Source: Micromonospora carbonacea (GTDB lineage: Bacteria; Actinomycetota; Actinomycetes; Mycobacteriales; Micromonosporaceae). From it: DNA of 64,000 bases. Below, piece after piece: positions 36,801 to 44,253 of the stretch; the stretch's first letter is position 1; the number at the start of each line of letters is the position of its first letter. The notes below the pieces were generated by a model. That model was given only the letters and a program-made list of their open reading frames with translations. It had not been told where the DNA came from and did no database searches. The position numbers and the translations under genes were made by a program. The stretch covers positions 3,764,501 through 3,828,500 of the forward strand of contig NZ_JACHMZ010000001.1 of the NCBI RefSeq assembly GCF_014205165.1, in the 5' to 3' direction.

Positions 36801-38835
36801 GGCCGCCGTGCCGGTCCGGGCCGCCGGCAACGGCACGCCGGCCGCGCCGGCGGCCCCCGTCGCCCGCCCGGCCACGGGCCACGGCGCGCCGGTGGCCACG
36901 CCGGCCCGCGCCGCCGCACCGGCGACGCCGCCGGCCGTGCCCCAGGGCACCGTCGCGCAGCAGGCCGGCGCGGCGCTGTCCAAGGAGGCCAGCGCCGCGA
37001 TGACCGCGGTGAACCGGCTCGCCGGGCAGTCCAGCGCGGCGGCCGAGTTCGCGGCCCTGCTCCAGGACACCGCGCAGAGCGCGGCCAGCGTGCTGGACGC
37101 CACCGGCGGCAGCGGCACCCTGGCTCCGGCCCGCCCGGCGACGCCCGCCGGCCCGGTCCGGTCCCAGCCGCCGCGACCCGCCACCGCGCCGGCCACCGCG
37201 CCGGCCGCCTTCAAGGCCCCGACCCCGGTCGCGCGCCCCGGCGTCAATCCCGGCGAGATCGGCCGGATCACCCTGCGGGTCTCCCTGGAGACCATGCCGT
37301 ACCTGCTGGACCACTGCTTCTTCGTGCAGCCGGACGACTGGCCGAACCCGGAGGACCGGTGGCCGGTGGTGCCGGCGACGGCGCTGGTCGCGCACATGAT
37401 GGACGCGGTGGAGCAGCTGGTGCCCGGCACCCGGGTGGTCCAGGTGCACGACGCCAAGTTCAACAAGTGGCTGATCGCCGAGCCGGCCACGGACGTCGAG
37501 ATCGTGGTGAAGACCGCCGGGCCGAACCTCTACTCGGTCGTCTTCGCCGGCTACGCCCGGGCCACGATCGAGGTCGGCACCGCGTACCCGGCCCCGCCGG
37601 AGGTCTGGACGCACGATCCGGCCACCGAGCGCCCGCCCACCCTCGGCGCCGCCGAGATGTACGCGGAGCGCCTGATGTTCCACGGCCCGCAGTTCCAGGG
37701 CGTGACCGAGGTGCACGCGCTCGGCGACATGCACGTGCGGGGCATCGTCACCGCCCCGGTGCCGCCCGGCGCCCTGCTGGACAACGCGTTGCAGCTCATC
37801 GGCAACTGGCTGATCACCACGCAGCCGTTCCGGACGGTGGCCCTGCCGGTGGGGCTGGGCCGGGTGCGGTTCTTCGGGCCGCCCCCGCCGGCCGGCCGGG
37901 CGTTCGTCTGCGTCGCCCGGGTGCAGACCATCGACGACGGGAAGCTCGTCGCCGACACCCAGCTCAGCTACCAGGGACGGGTGTGGGCGCAGATCGAGGG
38001 GGCGGTCGACCGGCGGTTCGACAGCCACCCGCAGGCCCGCGTCGCGGAGCGCTTCCCCGAGCGGTACCCGATGTCGCACTTCCAGCCGGAGGGCTGGACG
38101 ATGGCCTTCGACTGCTGGACCGACCTGGTCACCCTGGGCATGGCGGCCCGGGGCATCCTCGGCGGCGCGGCCAACGCCGAGTACGAGCGGCAGCCGGCCA
38201 AGACCCGCAAGCAGTGGCTGCTCGGCCGAATCGCGGCCAAGGACGCGGTGCGCTCCCGGCTGTGGGAGCAGGGCCACACCGACATCTACCCGATCGAGCT
38301 GACCGTCGGCAACGACCCCGACGGGCGGCCGTGGGTGCGCGGTCGGCCCGGCCGCGGCCTCGACGACTGCGACGTCTCGCTCGCGCACTGCGGCGACATC
38401 GGGGTGGCGATGGCCCGGTTGCGTCCCGCCGGGTCGCCGGCCGCGACGCCGGGCGTCGGCATCGACGTCGCCGAGGTCACCGACGACCCGGACGGCACGG
38501 TCGGCTCCGCCCTCACCGACGGCGAGGCGGCGCTGCTGGCGTCGCTGGCCGGCGGGGACGCCGCCGCGCGCCGGCTGTGGTCCACCCGGTTCCGGGCGGC
38601 GAAGGAGGCCGTCGGCAAGGCGGAGGGCACGGGGCTGGACGGCAAGCCGCGCCTGTTCCAGGTGCGCGAGGCCGCCGACGGCGTGCTGACCGTCGAGGTC
38701 GGCGGGCGCGGCTACCGGGTCGGCTACCGGGAGGTCGACAACCCCGAGGACCTGCGGCCCCGGCGCTACGTCGTCGCCTGGACCTGGGGCCCCGAGCCGG
38801 CCCCCGCCACCCCGCCCGGGGTGTCCCGACCGTGA
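33886..38835 (+). CDS. PUFA-synthase-like PKS subunit: KS, AT, DH, phosphopantetheinyl transferase
   Basis: A 1649-residue partner of the upstream PKS. Domains: KS (about 10-465, Cys214 in DAACASS, His in EAHGTGT and GHTM, so apparently active, unlike the chain-length-factor KS of PfaC), AT (about 580-870, Ser649 in GHSIGEW), long Pro/Ala/Gly linker (about 880-1120), hot-dog DH (about 1125-1400, His1143 in LLDHCFF and Asp1299 in LLDNALQ), and a C-terminal PPTase (about 1430-1640, Asp1527 in GVGIDVAEV, Glu1574 and Lys1578 in KEAVGK). The integrated PPTase can activate the ACPs of the same cluster, as in enediyne and some PUFA systems. It starts 52 bp after the first PKS with GGAGG before the ATG. 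Confidence 0.93.
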   Translation: MSNGAPAPGQIAIVGMAALMPSAGDLESYWRNLINGVDAITDVPPHRWDEEFYDPEQAHRPDRMYCKRGGFVDEFATFEPLRFGVMPASIGDIEPDQLITLEVAAAAIDDAGGADKMPDGERVGVILGRGGILSPAQARYAQRVRMSSQVIGILRELIPDVDPARLELLRKKFDERLGPYQPEGTIGLVPNLAASRVANRLNLRGPAYTIDAACASSLIAVDQGITELLNGRLDAVLAGGVHHVHDISFWSVFNQLRALSRQGEIRPFDAAADGLLIGEGTGVVVLKRYADAVRDGDRIYAVIRGSGVSSDGKSASMFNPAVSGQVLAIKRAWEAAGLDPTAPDALGLLEAHGTGTPTGDAAELTTVAQVFGPYTGGPRPVIGSVKSMIGHTMPAAGVAGLIKAAMAVHRGVLPPTLHCESPRAEMAATRFAPIATAQPWESDGPRRAGVNAFGFGGINAHLVIEQAPASAGEPLVGFTAPAAGAGSVTVDEADQVLWLAASSPAGLAELLDRDDETVRRLGADLAARSGGDAPGRARLGIVNPTDKLLAVARKTVARGQAWRGGRDIWFSPQPLLADGAGKLAFVFPGLEAEFSPRTTDLAAHFGLPDREWSAADLGRHGAGLIEVGKLFNEALERINVRPDAVSGHSIGEWTAAAVSGQISTAAMDEFLELFNADSVEVSGYVFAAVGAGADRVTPLLGDFPGVVLSHDNAPAQSVVNGPETQVDRLVEALRGRNILCQKLPFRSAFHTPAFAEGLTSIGAALGRWEVHPTRMPVWSATLHAPFPPDEDQVNHIFVRHMMEPVWFRQTVEAMYADGFRVFLQVGAGQLASLIGDNLRGRDHLAMPVNTAHRTGLNQLRRVATALWVEGAAPDLGALSTPRRTAPAAPASTAPAKPTSSTGRRGPRVKLDLGGPLVRLGADAAGLLGLDAMPAATAAPTPVRSAGNGASAARPVVGNGTPGPRPAAGNGSPAAVPVRAAGNGTPAAPAAPVARPATGHGAPVATPARAAAPATPPAVPQGTVAQQAGAALSKEASAAMTAVNRLAGQSSAAAEFAALLQDTAQSAASVLDATGGSGTLAPARPATPAGPVRSQPPRPATAPATAPAAFKAPTPVARPGVNPGEIGRITLRVSLETMPYLLDHCFFVQPDDWPNPEDRWPVVPATALVAHMMDAVEQLVPGTRVVQVHDAKFNKWLIAEPATDVEIVVKTAGPNLYSVVFAGYARATIEVGTAYPAPPEVWTHDPATERPPTLGAAEMYAERLMFHGPQFQGVTEVHALGDMHVRGIVTAPVPPGALLDNALQLIGNWLITTQPFRTVALPVGLGRVRFFGPPPPAGRAFVCVARVQTIDDGKLVADTQLSYQGRVWAQIEGAVDRRFDSHPQARVAERFPERYPMSHFQPEGWTMAFDCWTDLVTLGMAARGILGGAANAEYERQPAKTRKQWLLGRIAAKDAVRSRLWEQGHTDIYPIELTVGNDPDGRPWVRGRPGRGLDDCDVSLAHCGDIGVAMARLRPAGSPAATPGVGIDVAEVTDDPDGTVGSALTDGEAALLASLAGGDAAARRLWSTRFRAAKEAVGKAEGTGLDGKPRLFQVREAADGVLTVEVGGRGYRVGYREVDNPEDLRPRRYVVAWTWGPEPAPATPPGVSRP

Positions 38836-38915
38836 ACGACAGACCGGGCCGGCCGACCGGCCGGCCCACCCCGACAGCAGGTCACCCCACCGGAACAGCA
38901 GAAGGAGCACGCATC

Positions 38916-39221
38916 ATGGCCGCGGCCCAGGACAGCATCCTCGCCGACCTCACCGAGATGATCAACGCCGTACTGGGCGACTTCGCGACCGACCAGGTCA
39001 TCACCATGGACACCACGTTCCGCGACGACCTGGGCATGGAGAGCATCGACGTCGTCTCGCTCGCCGGCCGGCTCCAGGCCCGCTACGGCGACACCGTCAA
39101 CTTCGCCCACTTCGTGGCGAAGCTGGACCTGGAGACGGTGGGCGAGCTGCGGGTCGGTCAGCTCGTCGAGCACATCGCCACCTCCCTGGAGGGCGACGGG
39201 GTCACGGCGGGCAGCCGGTGA
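38916..39221 (+). CDS. Free acyl carrier protein
   Basis: A 101-residue discrete ACP. Ser56 or so in DDLGMESIDVVSLAGRLQ is the phosphopantetheine site. The sequence is unlike the three tandem ACPs of the megasynthase, so it probably serves another step, such as handing the chain to the hydrolase or sulfotransferase. GAAGGAG stands eight bases before the ATG. Its stop overlaps the GTG of the hydrolase gene (GTGA), linking the two in translation. Confidence 0.93.
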   Translation: MAAAQDSILADLTEMINAVLGDFATDQVITMDTTFRDDLGMESIDVVSLAGRLQARYGDTVNFAHFVAKLDLETVGELRVGQLVEHIATSLEGDGVTAGSR

Positions 39222-40048
39222 CGATGGTACGGGCGAACGGGATCGAGCTGCACGTGCAGCGGCTCGATCCCGCCGGTCCGGCCCAGGCGGGCGGGACCGG
39301 GCCGACGCCGACGGCGGTGCTGATCCACGGCATGGCCTCGGACACCATGGCGAGCTGGTACTTCACCATGGCCGAGCCGCTGACCCGGGCCGGCTTCCCG
39401 ACCGTCCTGTACGACCTGCGCGGCCACGGCCGCAGCGACCGCCCGGCCACCGGGTACGCCCTCGACGACTTCGTCGACGACCTGGCGGCGCTGCTGGTCG
39501 AGCTGGACGTCACGGGCCCGCTGCTGCTGTTCGGCAACTCCTTCGGCGGGACGATCGCCTTCGGCTTCGCCGCGCGCCACCCGGACCGGGTGGCCGGCAT
39601 CGTGGCCGTGGAGTCGTCCCCGCCGACGCCGGAGTGGATGGGCCGGGTGCGAATGCGGCTGGAGCGGGTCGCCGCCCGGCTGCCCCGCGAGGGGGCGCTG
39701 GCCGAGATCGGCGCGGCCCGGGGGCGCATCGCCGCCCGTCGGGCCGCCGACACCGGCCGGATGCTCGCCGAGACCACCATGACGGCGGAGCTGCCGGCGA
39801 GCCGGCTGCCGGCGCGCGACGCCCTCGCGGCGATCGCCTGCCCGGTGCTGTGCCTCTACGGCGGCGACTCGGCGGTGGGCGAGCTGGCCCCGGCCGTACG
39901 CGGGCTCCTGCCGCAGACCCGGGTCGTCGTCCTGCCCGACCAGAAGCACTCCGTCCTGATCGACCGGCCCGACTCGGTGCGCCGGCACGTCCTCGCCTGG
40001 CTGGGCGAGGAGTGCGGGCTCGACGTGGCCCCACCCGTCACCACATGA
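39218..40048 (+). CDS. Alpha/beta hydrolase, possible chain-releasing thioesterase
   Basis: A 276-residue alpha/beta hydrolase with an intact triad: Ser108 in FGNSFGG, Asp217 in YGGDSAVG and His244 in QKHSVL. An oxyanion region HGMASDTMASW follows the first strands. The GTG at 39218 overlaps the ACP stop; an ATG at 39224 is equally possible and would shorten it by two residues. Sitting between a free ACP and a sulfotransferase, it is a good candidate to release the polyketide from the ACP. Plain esterase or MhpC-like C-C hydrolase activity cannot be excluded. Confidence 0.88.
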   Translation: MTMVRANGIELHVQRLDPAGPAQAGGTGPTPTAVLIHGMASDTMASWYFTMAEPLTRAGFPTVLYDLRGHGRSDRPATGYALDDFVDDLAALLVELDVTGPLLLFGNSFGGTIAFGFAARHPDRVAGIVAVESSPPTPEWMGRVRMRLERVAARLPREGALAEIGAARGRIAARRAADTGRMLAETTMTAELPASRLPARDALAAIACPVLCLYGGDSAVGELAPAVRGLLPQTRVVVLPDQKHSVLIDRPDSVRRHVLAWLGEECGLDVAPPVTT

Positions 40049-40074
40049 CAGCGCGACTTCCAGGAGGAATCCCG

Positions 40075-41037
40075 ATGGACACCCCGATCACGGGTCGGTC
40101 GATCATCATCAGCAACGGACGCTGCGGCTCGACGCTGCTGTCCGACCTGATCCACGAGGAGCCCGACACGCTGTCGGCCCAGGAGTTCTTCATGTCGGTG
40201 ACGCCGTGGGCGCGCAGCGCCGAGGTGATCACCGGGGCGGAGTACTGGGCGGTGCTGGCCAGCCCCAAGCCGGAGCTGGCCACGCTGTTCCGGATCGGGC
40301 TGCCGCCGAAGGAGGTCCGCTACCCGGCCACGGGCCGCTGGGCCGGCCGGATGACCGAGCTGCCCCGGATCCTGGCGATCACCCTGTCGAAGCTCACCGA
40401 CGACCCGGACGCCCTGTTCGACCAGCTCGCCGAGCGGGTGCCGAGCTTCGGCACCCAGTCGGTCGCCCGGCACCACAGCGACTTCCTGGACCTGGTGGCC
40501 ACCCTCACCGGCAAGAAGCGCTGGGTGGAGCGCTCCGGCGGCTCCAGCCACCTGGCCCCGCACCTGCTCAAGGGCTTCCCGGACTGCAAGATCGTCTACC
40601 TGACCCGGAACCGTGAGGACACGGCGAAGTCGATGAGCCGGCACTCGTCGTTCCAGCTCATCCAGCTCCGGGTGGAGTTCCTGGGCCGCTGCGGCCTGGA
40701 CCCGTTCCGGGTCACCGACGCCGACGACGTGCCGGCGGACCTCCAGCCGTTCCTGCCGCACCGGCTGACCGCCGAGGCGCTGCGCGAGCGCGGCGAGGAC
40801 ATGCGCCGCTACCTCGGGCTGTGCGCGTTCATGACCAGCCAGGCCGATCAGGCGCTGTCCGACGTACCGCCGGAGCACCTGCTGCGGATGCGCTACGAGG
40901 ACCTGGTCGCCGACCCGGTCGGCGAGCTGACGCAGCTCGGCGAGTACCTGGAGTTCCCCGAGGCCGGGAAGTGGGCGGAGCAGGTCGCCGGGCGGGTCGT
41001 CGCCCCGGCCCGCAAGCCCGCGCCCGCCGCCGTCTGA
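40075..41037 (+). CDS. PAPS-dependent sulfotransferase
   Basis: Transfers sulfate from PAPS to a hydroxyl, here probably on the polyketide. The 320-residue protein starts with the 5'-phosphosulfate loop SNGRCGSTLLSDLIH (Gly15 to Thr20). A 3'-phosphate-binding segment TRNREDTAKSMSRHSS lies around residues 178-193, and a second conserved block LLRMRYEDLVADPVGELTQL comes near the end, as in Sulfotransfer_1/3 enzymes. GGAGGAAT precedes the ATG. It follows the hydrolase by 26 bp and is the last gene before a hairpin. cysQ, cysD and cysN downstream could supply its donor and remove its by-product. Confidence 0.92.
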   Translation: MDTPITGRSIIISNGRCGSTLLSDLIHEEPDTLSAQEFFMSVTPWARSAEVITGAEYWAVLASPKPELATLFRIGLPPKEVRYPATGRWAGRMTELPRILAITLSKLTDDPDALFDQLAERVPSFGTQSVARHHSDFLDLVATLTGKKRWVERSGGSSHLAPHLLKGFPDCKIVYLTRNREDTAKSMSRHSSFQLIQLRVEFLGRCGLDPFRVTDADDVPADLQPFLPHRLTAEALRERGEDMRRYLGLCAFMTSQADQALSDVPPEHLLRMRYEDLVADPVGELTQLGEYLEFPEAGKWAEQVAGRVVAPARKPAPAAV

Positions 41038-41078
41038 GCCGCCCCACCCCACACCGCACCCAATTCTCCTGCGCGCCG

Positions 41079-41122
41079 GGGCCCGGACCACCGGGCCCGG
41101 CCGCCGGTGTCCCACCCTTTTT
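41079..41122 (+). terminator. Hairpin with T tract after the sulfotransferase
   Basis: An 8-bp stem GGGCCCGG/CCGGGCCC with an ACCA loop is followed 20 bases later by five Ts. It could end the PKS-ACP-hydrolase-sulfotransferase message. Confidence 0.5.
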
Positions 41123-41142
41123 GCTGGAAAGAGAGGCAGTTG

Positions 41143-42978
41143 GTGAATCCACTCCGGATCTCCACTCGGCGGCTGTTAGCCGCCGTTGCCGTGCTCGGGC
41201 TCGGGCCCGTGCTGGCGGTCCCCGCGGCGGCGCTCGGCGCGCCGCTCGACGCCGCCGGGGCGGCCGGCGGCCAGCCGCCGACCACGCAGCTCCTCGCCAA
41301 GGCCCCGCCGGACGAGTGCTTCGCCGGGATCGGGCAGCCGTACCCGGCGGGTCCGCCCTGCGAGACGGGGCAGGCGAAGGTCAACCAGGCGTACCTGTGG
41401 GGAATGACCCGCGCCGGCCGGACGCTGTTCTTCGGCACCGGAGCGAACGTCAACTGCCTGACCAGCGGCCGGACGCTGGAGAACACCGTGCCGACGCAGA
41501 ACGCCGACTGGGTCTGCGAGTACGGCGAGAGCCAGATCGCCAAGCGCAACCCCCAGTTGCCGGTCAAGCTGGGCGACCACCGCATCCCGCGGCTGTACAC
41601 GTACGACACCAAGTCGAACCAGCTCACCGAGAAGACCGAGTTGGTGAAGGCCGCCTCGCCCGACGACGCGACCCGGCTGCAGAACACGGTCGGCATCCGG
41701 GCCGCCGGCAACTACGGCGGCGTGGCCCTGCTGGGCGGACCGGCGCTGGGCGAGAGCATCAACCTCTTCGCCTTCGACACCGACACCGGGGCCTTCCTGG
41801 GCTCGCACAACTTCACCGCGTACGGCAACATCCGGCACTTCACCGTCGCCGACGGCGCGCTCTACGCCGGCGTGGGCGTGGGCAACAACGGCGGCAACCG
41901 CGGCCACGTGCTGCGCTGGATGGGCAGCAAGACCGACCCGTTCAACTTCGTCCAGGTGGCGACCCTGCCGGCGCAGGCCGCCGACCTGACCGTCCACGAG
42001 GGCCGGATCTTCGTCACCACCTGGCCGGGGGCGACCGAGGAGTTCGGTGAGGAGGCGACGGAGGCGGCGGAGCCGACGGAGCCGCCGGCGAGCATCGCCT
42101 CGGTGTGGATGAGCCCGAAGCTCTCCGACGGCGAGCCGGGGCTCACCCCGTCCGACGACGCCGCCTGGCAGCAGGTGTGGAACGTGGCCAGCTACGAGCC
42201 CGACCCGGTGGTCGCCTACTCCTACGGTCTCGGCGGCCTGGCCTCCTACGGCGGCTACCTCTACTGGGGCACCATGCACGTGCCGATGAAGGCCACCAGC
42301 CTGCACCTGAGCATCTACCCGCCGGTCGACGAGGCCGGGATCACCGCGACGGCCCAGAACACCCAGCGGGCGATCAGCATCTACCGGGGCAAGGGCTTCG
42401 GCTCCTCGAAGCAGAAGGTGGACCTGCTCTACGGCGCGACCGAGCTGCCCGCGTTCGACCCGGAGGCCAACAACGGGGTCGGGGCGTGGACCACGAAGTC
42501 GACCAACTACACCCCGAAGTACGGCGCCGCAGGCTTCGGCAACCCGTACAACAACTACACCTGGAAGATGGCGGTGGCCGCCGGGAAGCTCTACGTCGGC
42601 ACCATGGACTGGAGCTACCTGGCCAAGGAGTTCGGCCAGCAGACCGCCGCCCAGCTCGGCCTGTCGCCGCAGATGGGTGACGTGCTGGCCAAGGCGCCGG
42701 CCGTGGCGGCGGCACCGCCCGGAATGCGGGCCACCGCCGAGATCCCCGAGGCGGTGTACGGCGGCGACCTGTACGCGTTCTCCTCGACCCGCAAGGCGGC
42801 GACGACGATCAGCGACACCGGGGTGGGCAACTACCTCAACTACGGGGTGCGCAACATGGTCGTCGACGGTCCCAACCTCTACCTGGGCATGGCGAACCCG
42901 ATGAACCTGCGGACCGACCCGAACGACGACGTGCCCGAGGGCGGCTGGGAGCTGATCAAGCTCAAGGCCGGCTGCTGA
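41143..42978 (+). CDS. Exported propeller-like protein of unknown function
   Basis: A 611-residue protein I do not recognise. A basic N-terminus and hydrophobic core (about residues 8-33, ending LGAP) form a Sec signal. The rest has six or seven spaced units with a G-x-LYxGT/M pattern (for example DGALYAGVGVG, GGYLYWGTMHV, AGKLYVGTMDW, GPNLYLGMANP), as expected for a beta-propeller. It ends in Cys, and has two Cys pairs near the mature N-terminus. GTG at 41143 is chosen over an ATG at 41107 because GAAAGAGAGG precedes it and the signal begins there. Its place inside the cluster suggests a role in product binding or processing outside the cell. Confidence 0.8.
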   Translation: MNPLRISTRRLLAAVAVLGLGPVLAVPAAALGAPLDAAGAAGGQPPTTQLLAKAPPDECFAGIGQPYPAGPPCETGQAKVNQAYLWGMTRAGRTLFFGTGANVNCLTSGRTLENTVPTQNADWVCEYGESQIAKRNPQLPVKLGDHRIPRLYTYDTKSNQLTEKTELVKAASPDDATRLQNTVGIRAAGNYGGVALLGGPALGESINLFAFDTDTGAFLGSHNFTAYGNIRHFTVADGALYAGVGVGNNGGNRGHVLRWMGSKTDPFNFVQVATLPAQAADLTVHEGRIFVTTWPGATEEFGEEATEAAEPTEPPASIASVWMSPKLSDGEPGLTPSDDAAWQQVWNVASYEPDPVVAYSYGLGGLASYGGYLYWGTMHVPMKATSLHLSIYPPVDEAGITATAQNTQRAISIYRGKGFGSSKQKVDLLYGATELPAFDPEANNGVGAWTTKSTNYTPKYGAAGFGNPYNNYTWKMAVAAGKLYVGTMDWSYLAKEFGQQTAAQLGLSPQMGDVLAKAPAVAAAPPGMRATAEIPEAVYGGDLYAFSSTRKAATTISDTGVGNYLNYGVRNMVVDGPNLYLGMANPMNLRTDPNDDVPEGGWELIKLKAGC

Positions 42979-42985
42979 TCCCCGT

Positions 42986-43025
42986 GCCGCCGGCCCGGCG
43001 TCCCCTCCTGCGCCGGGCCGGCGGC
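42986..43025 (+). terminator. Terminator after the propeller-like gene
   Basis: A perfect 15-bp stem (arms 42986-43000 and 43011-43025) with a 10-base loop, starting seven bases after the stop codon. Confidence 0.85.
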
Positions 43026-43093
43026 CGGCAGCCCTTGCCGAACCCTGGCCCGTTCCTGACATTCCTCGAACATTCGCGGGCGAAAGTGTTCAT

Positions 43094-44170
43094 ATGATGA
43101 CTTTTTCCGATTTTCGCCCTGCCGCCGGGACGCCCGGCGGTCGGTCGCACCGACCGTCGCCCTCCCCCGCCGCCACCCGACTCGCCGGGGCGCTCGCGCT
43201 CCTCGTCGGGCTGACCCTGCTCGCCGGCTGCACCCGCGGCGGCGGCGGGATCGGTGACGGCGGGCCGGGGGCCGACCGGGCCTCCGACGGCGCGTCGACG
43301 GCGGACGTGCCCGTCGGCTCGTCCCAGCGCACCCTGACCGTCGACGGGCGCGAACGCACCTACCGGCTGTACCGGCCCGCCTCGGCGAAGCTGACCGAGC
43401 CGGTCCCGCTCGTGGTCATGCTGCACGGCGCGGCCGGCACCGGCGAACAGGCCGAGGAGGCGTACGGCTGGACGGAGGAGGCCGACCGCAACGGCTTCGT
43501 GGCCGTCTTCCCCGACGGCATCAACCGCGCCTGGGCGGTCGGGCGCGAGTGCTGCGGCGCGCCGGCCCGCGAGGGCGTCGACGACGTCAAGTTCATCACG
43601 GAGCTGGTCCGCACCGTCGGCGAGACGGTCCCGGTCGACCCGGCCCGCACGTACGTCTCCGGGATCTCCAACGGCGGGCTGCTGGCGTTCCGGCTGGTCT
43701 GCGACACCACGGTCTTCGCCGCCGTCGGCGCGGTGGCGACCACCCTCACCGGGCAGTGCGACGACCCCAAGCCGGTGTCGGTGCTGCACATCCAGGGCAA
43801 GCTCGACAAGACCATGCCCTACGGCGGCGGCCCCGGCCGGCGCGACAACGGCGGCACCGGCCGCAACCCGGTGAAGATCGACGGCCCGCCCGCCCCCGAG
43901 CTGGCCGCCCGGTGGCGCGCCGTCGACGACTGCGGCGAGCCGAAGGACACCACCGACGGCCCGGTCGTCCGCACCGCCGCCACCTGCCCCGAGGGGCGCG
44001 CCGTCGAGCTGATCACCATCACCGACGCCGGCCACCAGTGGCCCGGCGGCAAGCCGAACCCGCCCCGCGCGCAGCGGCTGCTCAACCTCGACCCGCCCTC
44101 CACCGCGCTGAACGCCACCGAGACCATCTGGCAGTTCTTCAGCGCCCACCCCAAGCCCGCCGGCGGCTGA
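43094..44170 (+). CDS. LpqC-like esterase lipoprotein
   Basis: A 358-residue surface esterase of the PHB-depolymerase/LpqC type. The lipobox TLLAGC ends at Cys46. The catalytic region shows VVMLHGAAGTGEQAEEAYGW, the nucleophile Ser192 in GISNGG, a QGKLDKTMPYGGG segment with a probable acidic residue, and AGHQWPGG with the catalytic His. The first 25 residues before the signal core are unusually long; no good ribosome site marks 43094, and an ATG three bases later is possible. Strong hairpins on both sides suggest it is transcribed alone. A link to the cluster product is possible but not shown. Confidence 0.87.
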   Translation: MMTFSDFRPAAGTPGGRSHRPSPSPAATRLAGALALLVGLTLLAGCTRGGGGIGDGGPGADRASDGASTADVPVGSSQRTLTVDGRERTYRLYRPASAKLTEPVPLVVMLHGAAGTGEQAEEAYGWTEEADRNGFVAVFPDGINRAWAVGRECCGAPAREGVDDVKFITELVRTVGETVPVDPARTYVSGISNGGLLAFRLVCDTTVFAAVGAVATTLTGQCDDPKPVSVLHIQGKLDKTMPYGGGPGRRDNGGTGRNPVKIDGPPAPELAARWRAVDDCGEPKDTTDGPVVRTAATCPEGRAVELITITDAGHQWPGGKPNPPRAQRLLNLDPPSTALNATETIWQFFSAHPKPAGG

Positions 44171-44180
44171 CGCCGCCCCG

Positions 44181-44224
44181 CGCCGTCCGCCGCCAGGCAC
44201 CCCTCGTGCCGGCGGCGGACGGCG
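44181..44224 (+). terminator. Terminator after the LpqC-like gene
   Basis: An 18-bp stem with one bulged A (arms 44181-44199 and 44207-44224) and a 7-base loop, directly after the stop and before the exporter genes. Confidence 0.8.
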
Positions 44225-44253
44225 GCACCCCGCACCCCCAGACAGGAGAGCAG

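Noticed and set aside
43070..43093. CGAAAGTGTTC near the LpqC-like start as another copy of the CGAAAGTTTCG operator
   Set aside because: Two mismatches and one changed spacing; too weak to list as a site.
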